Under the pieces are notes generated by a model that saw only the letters and a list, made by a program, of their open reading frames with translations, had not been told where the DNA came from and searched no databases. The translations under genes were made by a program, and so were the position numbers. Below, one piece after another: positions 1 through 9,769 of a stretch of 64,000 bases of DNA (within the stretch, counting starts at the first letter, position 1; each line of letters begins with the position of its first letter). Source of the stretch: Coix lacryma-jobi var. lacryma-jobi. Lineage: Eukaryota; Streptophyta; Magnoliopsida; Poales; Poaceae. Where the stretch lies: contig CM019829.1 of the NCBI GenBank assembly GCA_009763385.1, positions 38,791,705-38,855,704 on the forward strand, in the 5' to 3' direction.

Positions 1-233
1 GCCTCGCCCTGCCAGGCCCGGCGAGGCGAGGCGAGTGAGCGCGCACGTGGGTTTCTTCCTTTGCCTCTCCTCAATAGCTTCAACTAGTTGGAGATAGCTC
101 AACTATATAAGCTGGCAACCTCCTTCTAGAGTAGCAATGTGGGACTAAAGTCCCCCACCATACCATGCATGTGTGATGGGTCTTTGGGATTTATTTGGAA
201 TATTTATTTGGGCCAGGCCCAAATCTTCTAACA
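1..233 (-). repeat. Element A 3' LTR, partial
   Basis: The sequence matches the last ~230 bp of the complete LTR at 27721-28693 with few differences. It ends in the same LTR edge (cttctaaca on the plus strand, so TGTTAGAAG begins the LTR on the coding strand). The outer part lies before the window. It opens with a GC-rich stretch of short gcgag-type repeats also present in the other copy. Confidence 0.93.
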
Positions 234-250
234 ATCCCCCACCATATCCC
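234..250 (-). other. Element A polypurine tract
   Basis: On the minus strand this reads GGGATATGGTGGGGGAT and abuts the TGTTAGAAG start of the 3' LTR. This is the expected position of the plus-strand primer for reverse transcription and fixes the element orientation. Confidence 0.8.
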
Positions 251-775
251 AGAGGCACTCTTCATCCTCCCTGTACCAAAGTACTGTTAATATACCAACT
301 ATTCAGTGGAAACCGGTTAAGGTTGAACATCCACCTAGAGCGACAAGCTAGATTCGTTCACAACTGCACAATGGACTAGGCCTTGAATTGGCAGTTTGGT
401 GCGAACGAGCTTCACTTGACGTCTTGACTGATACTAGGCTGCCATTTGCCTACCCCGCGAGTGGAGCCTATAAGTCATACTCCTATCTCACTTCATGAGC
501 TTCTTAGAGAATTCCCAAATCTCACAAACTGCGACTAACAGTTAAGCTCACATAGGTGTGTTCTTACACAGATACTCTGTAGGACAGTATCTTGCTATAA
601 AGCCTCAGAACACATTAAGACAAAGTCATCCTGCCTTACAGAAATGAGAGTACTGCATCTCCAACGGAGTGGGTTAAGTAAGGATGTACTCTCCCGTCAA
701 CCTGCAGCTTGTTTTTCCCAGGTCCTAATTCACGGGATCTCCGATCACATAGGTTGGGTTACTACTGAGGTTAAC
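251..775 (-). other. Element A 3' untranslated region
   Basis: About 525 bp lie between the RNase H stop and the polypurine tract. I see no conserved coding sequence or internal repeat. Short open frames here have no recognisable motif. Confidence 0.6.
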
Positions 776-3073
776 TCACATGGGTCTCAGTCCCCTCTCC
801 TTCGATGCATTATCAATCATAGTACGTGATAGTCCCTTGGTGAAGGGATCTGCCAGGTTCTTAGCTGTCTGGATGTAGTCCACAGCTATTACTCCGGAGT
901 TTCTCAGTTTCCTGACAGACTTCAGTCTACGTTTCACATGTTTGTTGGACTTCATATTATCCTGTCTATTCTTCACCTTCGTAATAACTGTTTGGTTATC
1001 ACAGTTTATTAGAATAGCAGGAATTGGTTTTTCAACCACAGGTAAGTCCATCAACAGTTCTCTTAACCATTCAACTTCAGTAGAAGCTGTGTCCAGAGCT
1101 GCGAGCTCTGCCTCCATTGTCAAGTTTGTAAGTATTGTCTGCTTACAAGATCTCCAAGAGACGGCACCACCTCCTCAAGTGAATATATATCCACTAGTGG
1201 CCTTTAGCTCATCAGCATCTATAATCCAATTTGAATCACTATATCCTTCAAGTACACCTGGGTACCCTGAATAGTGAATCGCATAGCTCATTGTACCCTT
1301 TAGATAGCGCATTACTCGATCAATACCGTGCCAATGATCATCTCTTGGACTAGATGTGAATCTACTCAACTTGCTTACAGCAAATGAGATGTCAGGGCGG
1401 GTTGCGCTAGCTAAATACATCAATGAGCCAATAATCTGGGAGTATCTCAGTTGATCCTTTCTTAGCCTCCGATTCTTTCGAAGAATTAGACTAGGATCAT
1501 AGGGTGTTGGAGAAGGTTTGCTATCTATATAGCCAAAGCGGCTCAAAACCTTTTCCACATAATGAGATTGCAAAAGAGTAATCCCATTCTCGCCCTTATT
1601 AAGTTTAATATTAAGGATCACATCAGCTTCTCCCAAATCCTTCATGTCAAAGTTTTGGGATAAGAATGATTTTACATCATTAATCTCATCGATGCTTGTC
1701 CCAAAGATCAATATGTCATCAACATACAAGCACAGGATTACTCCTTTGCCCCCACCATAACGGTAATACACACAGGTATCGGCTTCATTTACAGCAAACC
1801 TAGCAGAGGTTAAAGTATTATCAAACTTCTCATGCCACTGTTTGGGTGCCTACTTTAGACCGTACAAGGATTTGAGTAACCTGCACACCTTGCCCTCTTG
1901 TCCTTGTGCTATAAATCCATCAGGCTGATCGATATAAATTTCTTCCTCTCACTCTCCATTAAGGAAAGCTGTCTTCACATCCATTTGATGAACAAGAAGA
2001 CCATGGGAAGTAGCCAAGGATAATAGCACTCTGATTGTAGTTAATCTGGCTACAGGTGAGTAGGTATCAAAGAAATCCTCATCCTGCTTTTGTGTGTAAC
2101 CTTTAGCCACAAGCCTCGCCTTGTACTTTTCAATAGTACCGTCAGGCCTAAGCTTCTTCTTAAATACCCATTTGTAGCCAACTGGCTTACAACCCATTGG
2201 TCTATCTGTCACTTCCCAAGTACCATTTGCCATGATGGAGTCCATCTCGCTACGGACTGCATCCTTCCAGTATTCTGCATCAGGAGATGCATATGCCTCT
2301 GCAATGGTCGTGGGTGTATCATCCACGAGATAGACAGTGAAGTCTTCACCAAAGGATTTTGCAACCCTTTGTCTCTTACTCCTTCTAGGAGCTACATCAC
2401 TGTCATCCTCTTCATTACCAAGTGGGTTTACAATTGGTTCAATTATGGGTATGGATTCAGGGGTAAATTCAGTTGACGAACTAGGCAAAGAATAAGCACC
2501 GTTCATCGGGAATATATTTTCAAAGAAAGTAACATCCCGTGACTCAATAAGTGTATCAACTAAAATATCAGGCGTCTCTGATTTTATCACTAAAAACTTA
2601 TACGCCGTGTTGTGGTACGCATATCCCAAAAGAACACAGTCAACTGTCTTAGGTCCGAGCTTGCGCTTCTTATTAATTGGTACGCTAACCATTGCCAAAC
2701 AGCCCCACGTACGCAAGTAATGTAGTGAAGGTTTTCTTCCTTTCCATCCTTCATAAGGAGTCACATCACTATTTTTAGTGGGAACTCTATTCAGAACATG
2801 ACATGCTGTCAAAACAGCCTCCCCCCACCATGCCTTTCTCATATCGGACGTTCCTAACATGGCATTCACCAAGTCCATTAGCGTCCGGTTCTTTCTTTCG
2901 ACAACCCCATTAGATTGAGGTGAATATGGAGGTGTCCATTCATGAATTATTCCATTCTCCGAATAGAAGAGATCAAACTCATTGGAAAAATATTCACCAC
3001 CACGATCGGACCTAACATATTTTATTTTCTTTTCTAATTGATTTTCTGCCTCAGCTTTATAAGTCTTAAAACA
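776..3073 (-). pseudogene. Element A pol, 3' part: integrase end, reverse transcriptase, RNase H
   Basis: Read on the minus strand from 3073, the frame contains the end of the integrase core, with the second catalytic Asp in RSDRGGE near 3000 and the Glu in VERKN near 2895. It continues into a Copia reverse transcriptase with the catalytic YVDD at 1715-1726, then RNase H with the MEAELAAL segment near 1110. It ends in a stop at 776-778. Three in-frame stops break it: 1949-1951 and 1850-1852 before the catalytic centre, and 1175-1177 between reverse transcriptase and RNase H, where a Trp codon is expected. The upstream half of the same gene is at 26109-26835, moved away by the insertion of element C. 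A functional polyprotein would copy element RNA and integrate the cDNA; this copy cannot. Confidence 0.92.
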
Positions 3074-3207
3074 TGAAGGACCGAGAATGCAATAGCAAAG
3101 CGACCAGAGGGGGGGGGGGTGAATGGGAGCTCAAAAATTTCTCTCGAAACTTTGGCCTTTTGTTCCCAAAATCAACCCCCAAAAGCTTCGATTGAAACCG
3201 TGATGCC
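3074..3207 (-). repeat. Element C 3' LTR, first segment
   Basis: This matches the start of the C 5' LTR at 24026 base for base apart from a longer G run and a few substitutions. It stops at atgcc (3203-3207), the left copy of the element D target duplication. The LTR resumes at 9770. Confidence 0.93.
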
Positions 3208-4762
3208 TGAAAGGACCGTGACGCCTAAGAGGGGGGGGGGTGAATTAGGCATCTTAAAACTTCTACTCTAAACTAAGGCCTCTAATTTCCACCTAGTCAA
3301 AACCTATGCAAGAAAGTAAACTATCTAAAGTACAACTAAGGTTTTGCTACGTGTGTTTGCTATCTCTACCGCAAAAGGAGATATGCAACCTAGTTTCCAA
3401 ACCTATCAACTAGCAAAAGTAAGCTAGGAAAGGTAAAGCACATAAACAAGGTAGCAATGTAAATGCGGAAGCTAAAGAGTGTGATAGAGATGCAAACTCC
3501 CGTCGATGACTCCGGTATTTTTACCGAGGTATCGAGAAGCGCGCAAGCTTCCCCCTAGTCCTCGTTGGAGCCCCTCGCAAGGAATCCCTTGCAAGGGCCA
3601 AGCTCCCGGTCGGGTAACTCCGTGGATGGCTCCGGTCTTCCCCACGCGCAAGTGGGTCTCCGGTTAAGCCACTCGTGGCAAAGCCTCTCCTGGATGCTCT
3701 CCGCCGTCTTCACTATCAAGTTTCCGGCCAAAGCGCCACAGGCCTTGTTCCCTTTGGTAGACGGAGGCGGCCACACCACAAACTCGGTTGGTTTGATCTC
3801 GCAAGACTACAAGCCCCACGATGTACAACCACGGTGCGCGCAAGCACCGATAGATGAGAGGTTTCAACCTCACTAAACACTAGGCCTAACACCTAGAGCA
3901 AGCGCAAAGCGGTGGTCTAACTAGCTTAAGCACTTCGCAAAGCACCTCTACTAATCACCTAGTATATCACTTAAGCACTTTGGTGGCTAGAGCAACTAAA
4001 TATGAGTCTATACACTTGGTACACTTCCTTGAGCTCTCACCTCTATGATTTGGCCGGCCATGGGGGTATATATAGAGCCCCAAGCAAATAGAGCCGTTTG
4101 GAGAAAGTCATGGGCTTCACAGCGGACCATCGGACGCTGGAGTCGTGACCATCGGACGCGTCCGATGCTCCTTTAACGGCTAGATGCCAGCCTGGCACTG
4201 TGTCGCAATGGCTAGTTAGCGTCCGATGGATGATCAACGGACGCGTCTGATGCTCACAGAGCCTCTCTGGAACCTCTCTGCATGGTTATCGGACGCAGGG
4301 TCCTGTAGCGTCCAATGTTGGCACTGGAGCGTCCAATGCTCGCTGTGCAGGATTGCACAGTGTCGCAGTCGCGTCCGATGCCTCAGTTTTCAGCGTCCGA
4401 TGCCTCTACTGGCGCTGACACGAGCTAGGGTTTACCAACGGAGCGTCCGATGCTTGCGTAGGCAACGTCCGATGCAGCGTCCGATGTCCCTATCTTCTCG
4501 CTTCTTCGTAATTTCTTGCGCCGTCTTGGTTCCATTCTTGTGCCTTGGACTTTGCTTGATCTTTAGGGTCTTCAACTGAGCTTCTAGAGTCTTGCTTTGA
4601 GGTGTTGATCATCGGATCACCACGTCGCCTTAGTCCAAGTCACATTTGCACCCTATTGGACTACAAAACAAACACTTGCAAACACATTAGTCCAATTTGG
4701 TTATGTTGTTCATCAAACACCAAAATCCGAAGTTAAATGGTTCGAGGTCCATTTTCCTTACA
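3208..4762 (-). repeat. Element D 3' LTR
   Basis: This matches 8231-9769, with a 14-bp indel near 3580 and scattered substitutions. It carries many copies of CGTCCGATG and its reverse complement between 4120 and 4490. It ends CCTTACA next to the polypurine tract. Confidence 0.94.
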
Positions 4763-4777
4763 ATCTCCCCTTTTTGG
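4763..4777 (-). other. Element D polypurine tract
   Basis: On the minus strand this reads CCAAAAAGGGGAGAT, directly before the 3' LTR. It sets the orientation of D as minus. Confidence 0.75.
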
Positions 4778-5989
4778 TGATTGATGACAACATGACCAAA
4801 ACAAGCAAATAAAGGATACATAATTTAAAATGCAATCTACTTGCTAGGATGCAATGCAAAGGCAAGATCATATGATGTTTAAAAGATATCAAATTGAAAC
4901 ATATTTAATCTAACATATCTTGCCCTTGCCATAGAGTCCTTTTGAGTGACTCTATGGATTAAGGCTCCCCCTAACTCCATAAATCACTTCCTCCCTTTTT
5001 GAACCATTCCCATAAAAATAACCATAGAATTTTTTGAAATTTTGATTTTGGTTATTTTGTTTGTTTTAGTTTGGGCTTGTTTTTGGTCCCTACACATTCT
5101 CCCCCTTTGGAATCAAACACCGAAAAGGAAGACATTAAAGCTCAAGAGAGGAAACATTATATAAGCTAAAAACTCCCCCTAAGTATATGCATATATATGA
5201 TGTAAGGCAAAAGCATATGCATAACCGACAAATTAAAGCACAAAGGAGTTTAATCTATATAATGCATGGAGAAAGCATATAAGAGTATCAAATTGAAATC
5301 AATATAATGATATTGGTTAGGAATACCACATGTAGATGCCAATTGGATTATCACCACACATGATGCTTGTCTCCGAGAACTCCATTTTCCTTGCAATGAG
5401 ACTACTACACACATGATAATCTTGAAAGTAGTGTTAGTCTCAAAGCTTCCAAATTGTAGAGTAAACTCCCCCTAAAAGTGTGCATACAAGTTTGAAATAC
5501 TTGTAGGAGACATGCACATTGACTTGTAGGATCAACCTACCATTTTCCATATTGATATCAATTGAATATGGTAATTGGGGTAGTTTATCTATGATTTGGA
5601 CTTTGGCACATATAAGATAAATACAAAGTAAAAGAAGCTATGTGCCGTGCTTCTAACAAATTAAAAAACATGTAGAATTGCTCTAAGAATGAGAGTGATA
5701 CCGAGCAAAACTACCATATGATAAGCCTAATTTGCATGACAAAAGATATGAACATACTAATGCAAACATAGGCAAAGAAAGGAACTAGATGCTAAAAGTA
5801 ATTGCAAGATATATCAAAAGAAAGTAATTGCAAGAATTTAAATCTAGTTACCTAATCATGGGAGGGGGAACTTGGGTCCATAGTACCCACTAACATACTT
5901 GGCAATGACATGATCCAATGTGATGCACCCCATGATATGCACGCAAAACTTTGCCAAGTCTCCAAATTCCCCGTAGCCAATTTGGCTAC
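4778..5989 (-). other. Element D non-coding interior
   Basis: About 1.2 kb of AT-rich sequence lies between the gag stop and the polypurine tract, with several short runs of ctccccct. No frame over 60 codons shows a known motif. It occupies the place where a complete Copia element would carry pol (about 3.5-4 kb). Confidence 0.6.
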
Positions 5990-8212
5990 TCACTTCCCTT
6001 TCGGGATCCAAACCTTTTTGGTGCTCTTCATGGATGAGATAATGTCCTTAGGCACCCAAATACGTTTGGCCCCATTGTTGGCTTGCTTGTTTACCTTGAT
6101 GGCCACTACCTTGTCATTCTTCTTCTTCTTCAAAAGGTAGGCTGTGGTGGCCTTCTTGTTCACCTTGTTGGTGTAGGTGTTGGAGAGCTTGCTTGTTTGC
6201 TTTTTGTTTTTCTCTTTCTTCTTTTCTCCCCCATGCTTCACCTTGCACTCATAGGACTTGTGACCTTCCTTGTGGCAAAGGTAACAAACCACGGTTTGCT
6301 CCTCATCAAGCTTCTTCACTCCCTTGTTGGTGTTATCTTGATGAGTTCGGGTTTGCTTCGCCTTGCCTTTTGCTTGGGTCAAGTCCTTGGTGAGGCGAGA
6401 CACTTCTTGCTTTAGTAGCTCATTCTCCATTGCAACTTCTTGTGTACATGTTTCTACAATGACATTCTCAACACAAGCTTGTTTGCACATGGGTGAGTCT
6501 AAATCAAGTAAATCAATGCAAGAAGTAGAGGCATCCTTTTTAGGCATATTAAAGATTGATTTTCCAATTTTAGGTGCCTCGGTAGGGTTTGCTCCGATGG
6601 TTTCAAGATTAGCAACTTTGTTAGTTAGCTCATCACAATGTTTGCACATAACTTCCATTTTGGCAAGCAAACTTTTGTAAGCATCTTGTGTGCTAGCTAA
6701 CTTTGCTTTTAGTTTTTCATTTTTCTTAGCAAGTTGCTCATCATTACTTGTGCTATCATATGTGCTTATGCTAGCCTCAAGTTTCTCAATTTTATTAGAT
6801 AGCTCAACATTTAAGTTTGAAAAAGTTTCATATTGATCTAGCATAGCATTGTATGCTTGTTGAGAACTATCTAATTTTTCTTTTAAGATATTAATCTTCT
6901 TTTGTTGGCTAGTACAAGCTTTAGCATATTTAAGATTATCTTGCACAAGTTGATTGTAAGAAGGTAGCTCATCATCACTATCACTATCTCTATCACTATC
7001 ACTAGAGATAGGGCTTGTGTTACCTCGTGCCATAAGGCACATACGTGAGGAGCTTGATGATGAGTGCTTGCGGCCATGCCTCTTGTGACGGGCTTCATCA
7101 TCACTTGATGAATCATCCCATGTCTTGATGGTGGTGAGAGCTTTGGCCTTGCATCCCTTCTTTTTCTTGTCATTGGGTGTGGGCTTTTGTTTTGGACAAT
7201 CTTCCACAAAGTGCCCTTTCTTGCCACATCTATAGCAACCCTTTTTTCTTTGCTCTCTTCTTTGATTGGTGAAGAGGCTATCTTCTATTGTGATGGGCAC
7301 ACCCTTGACATTGAGCTTGCGGATCATCCTCTTCACTCCTTTCATGAGCTTGATTGTTTCTTCTTCATCTAAGGAGGAATCAGATGAGGTGGAGGCTTGA
7401 TCATCATCACTTGATTCTTTATCATCATCCTCTTCTTCATCTTCACTTGAGGAGCTTGAGCTTGTCTCAACTTGCTTCTTGCCCTTCATCTTTTTGTGCT
7501 CATCACATGTGAGAGCAATGCCTTTGCTTGATGAAGTGGCTTCTTCTTGACCCATCTTGCATGACATCTCAAATGCCACCAATTTGCCAATGACAATGGA
7601 CGGGGTCATGGTGCTCAAGTCCTCCATGTTGTGGAGGATGGTGATGATGGTTGCATATTTGTTCTTTGGAAGCACGGAGATGATCTTCCTCACAATATCC
7701 GCATCACCTAGCTTTGTAATTTCTATAGAATGGAGCTCATTGATAATTAGATTCAAACGAGAATACATATCACGAACAAGCTCATTATCATTCATTTTAA
7801 AGGAATCATAGCTTGTTTTTGTTAGGTGATGTTTTTGCTCACGTACATTACTTGTACCATCATGGAGCTCATGAAGCTTTAACCAAATTTCATGAGATGT
7901 TTGCAAAGTAAAAACTTGGTTAAAGACATCCATGCTTATAGATTCAAACAAGCAATTTTTAGCTCTAGCATTAAGATGAATTTCTTTTTCATCACCCGCG
8001 GTAGGCTTCTCAGGATTCTTAATGGGTTTCATCCCGTCGCGGGTGACTCTCCAAACACCTAGATTAACGGCTTCTAAAAAGCAAGCCATCCTAGCACTAT
8101 AGTAAGGGAAGTTAGATCCGTCAAAGTGTGGAGGCCTAGAGGTATCCACTCCAACCTCTCTTAGGGGCGTCGGCACGAAGGCGATTAAGCCAAGAGTCCA
8201 CAAGAGAGCCAA
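5990..8212 (-). CDS. Gag-like protein of element D, two zinc knuckles
   Basis: An uninterrupted frame of 740 codons encodes a Copia Gag, the capsid-nucleocapsid protein that packages element RNA. In frame numbering, the N-terminal part (about 25-230) has the PPHFDGSNFPYY and LHEL segments of plant Copia Gags. A first zinc knuckle, CYRCGKKGHFVEDC, lies near residue 326, and a second, CYLCHKEGHKSYEC, near 641. Between them are Ser/Asp/Glu-rich tracts and a predicted coiled-coil stretch (about 430-560). The Lys-rich tail ends VWIPKGK, as SIRE-type Gags do just before protease. The first ATG of the frame is at 8089 (codon 42), so the usual start appears lost or lies in another frame. It is the only full-length open retrotransposon gene in this nest. 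Confidence 0.85.
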   Translation of the reverse strand: MALLWTLGLIAFVPTPLREVGVDTSRPPHFDGSNFPYYSARMACFLEAVNLGVWRVTRDGMKPIKNPEKPTAGDEKEIHLNARAKNCLFESISMDVFNQVFTLQTSHEIWLKLHELHDGTSNVREQKHHLTKTSYDSFKMNDNELVRDMYSRLNLIINELHSIEITKLGDADIVRKIISVLPKNKYATIITILHNMEDLSTMTPSIVIGKLVAFEMSCKMGQEEATSSSKGIALTCDEHKKMKGKKQVETSSSSSSEDEEEDDDKESSDDDQASTSSDSSLDEEETIKLMKGVKRMIRKLNVKGVPITIEDSLFTNQRREQRKKGCYRCGKKGHFVEDCPKQKPTPNDKKKKGCKAKALTTIKTWDDSSSDDEARHKRHGRKHSSSSSSRMCLMARGNTSPISSDSDRDSDSDDELPSYNQLVQDNLKYAKACTSQQKKINILKEKLDSSQQAYNAMLDQYETFSNLNVELSNKIEKLEASISTYDSTSNDEQLAKKNEKLKAKLASTQDAYKSLLAKMEVMCKHCDELTNKVANLETIGANPTEAPKIGKSIFNMPKKDASTSCIDLLDLDSPMCKQACVENVIVETCTQEVAMENELLKQEVSRLTKDLTQAKGKAKQTRTHQDNTNKGVKKLDEEQTVVCYLCHKEGHKSYECKVKHGGEKKKEKNKKQTSKLSNTYTNKVNKKATTAYLLKKKKNDKVVAIKVNKQANNGAKRIWVPKDIISSMKSTKKVWIPKGK

Positions 8213-8216
8213 CCTT

Positions 8217-8228
8217 GCTTTGATACCA
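8217..8228 (-). other. Element D primer-binding site
   Basis: On the minus strand this reads TGGTATCAAAGC, two bases after the 5' LTR edge. It resembles the plant initiator tRNA-Met 3'-end complement TGGTATCAGAGC with one mismatch. Confidence 0.85.
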
Positions 8229-8230
8229 AT

Positions 8231-9769
8231 TGAAAGGACCGTGACGCCTAAGAGGGGGGTGAATTAGGCAACTTAAAACTTCTAATCTAAACTAAGGCCT
8301 CTAATTTCCACCTAGTCAAAACCTATGCAAGAAAGTAAACTATCTAAAGTGCAACTAAGGTTTTGCTACGTGTGTTTGCTATCTCTACCGCAAAAGGAGA
8401 TATGCAACCTAGTTTCCAAACCTATCAACTAGCAAAAGTAAGCTAGGAAAGGTAAAGCACATAAACAAGGTAGCAATGTAAATGCGGAAGCTAAAGAGTG
8501 TGATAGAGATGCAAACTCCCGTCGATGACTCCGGTATTTTTACCGAGGTATCGAGAAGCGCACAAGCTTCCCCCTAGTCCTCGTTGGAGCCCCTCGCAAG
8601 GGCCAAGCTCCCGGTCGGGTAACTCCGTGGATAGCTCCGATCTTCCCCACGCGCAAGTGGGTCTCCGGTTAAGCCACTCGTGGCAAAGCCTCTCACGGAT
8701 GCTCTCCGCCGTCTTCACTATCAAGTTTCCGGCCGAAGCGTCGCGGGCCTTGTTCCCTTTGGTACACGGAGGCGGCCACACCACAAACTCGGTTGGTGTG
8801 ATCTCGCAAGACTACAAGCCCCGCCGATGTACAACCACGGTGCGCGCAAGCACCGGTAGATGAGAGGTTTTCAACCTCACTAAACACTAGGCCTAACACC
8901 TAGAGCAAGCGCAAAGCGGTGGTCTAACTAGCTTAAGCACTTCGCAAAGCACCTCTACTAATCACCTAGTATATCACTTAAGCACTTTGGTGGCTAGAGC
9001 AACTAAATATGAGTCTATACACTTGGTACACTTCCTTGAGCTCTCACCTCTATGATTTGGCTGGCCATGGGGGTATATATAGAGCCCCAAGCAAATAGAG
9101 CCGTTTGGAGAAAGTCATGGGCTTCACAGCGGACCATCGGACGCTGGAGTCATGACCATCGGACGCGTCCGATGCTCCTTTAACGGCTAGATGCCAGCCT
9201 GACACTGTGTCGCAACGGCTAGTTAGCGTCCGATGGATGATCAACGGACGCGTCCGATGCTCATAGAGCCTCTCTGGAACCTCTCTGCATGGTCATCGGA
9301 TGCAGGGTCCTGTAGCATCCGATGTTGGCACTGGAGCGTCCGATGCTCGCTGTGCAGGATTGCACAGTGTCACAGTCGCGTCCGATGCCTCGGTCTTCAG
9401 CGTCCGATGCCTCTGCTGGCGCTGACACGAGCTAGGGTTTACCAACGGAGCGTCCGATGCTTGCGTGGGCAGCGTCCGATGCAGCGTCCGATGTCCCTAT
9501 CTTCTCGCTTCTTCCTAATTTCTTGCGCCGTCTTGGTTCCATTCTTGTGCCTTGGACTTTGCTTGATCTTTAGGGTCTTCAACTGAGCTTCTAGAGTCTT
9601 GCTTTGAGGTGTTGATCATCGGATCACCACGTCGCCTTAGTCCAAGTCGCATTTGCACCCTATTGGACTACAAAACAAACACTTGCAAACACATTAGTCC
9701 AATTTGGTTATGTTGTTCATCAAACACCAAAATCCGAAGTTAAATGGTCCGAGGTCCATTTTCCTTACA
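8231..9769 (-). repeat. Element D 5' LTR
   Basis: A complete 1539-bp LTR starts TGAAAGG and ends CCTTACA on the plus strand. It matches 3208-4762 at about 97-98% by eye. It would carry the promoter of D. CGTCCGATG-type motifs lie between 9138 and 9495. Confidence 0.94.

Larger units (their letters stand above)
3208..9769 (-). mobile_element. Gag-only Copia retrotransposon D, non-autonomous
   Basis: The element is 6562 bp, starts TGAAAGGACC and ends CCTTACA on the plus strand, and is flanked by atgcc (3203-3207 and 9770-9774). LTRs of 1555 and 1539 bp enclose a 3.5-kb interior. The interior has a tRNA-Met-type primer-binding site, one long gag-like frame, about 1.2 kb of AT-rich non-coding DNA and a polypurine tract. 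No protease, integrase, reverse transcriptase or RNase H motif is present, so mobilisation would need enzymes from a related element. By eye about 37 substitutions separate the LTRs (~2.4%), so it is a fairly recent insertion. Confidence 0.93.

Noticed and set aside
3555..3876. Open frames on both strands repeated at 8491-8899
   Set aside because: They are within the two LTRs of element D, share no motif with known proteins and repeat because the LTR does.
8217..8228. Possible tRNA-Met gene match
   Set aside because: Only 12 bases match the tRNA 3' end complement and the position next to an LTR shows it is a primer-binding site; the same applies at 24012 and 47750. I saw no tRNA gene in the window.
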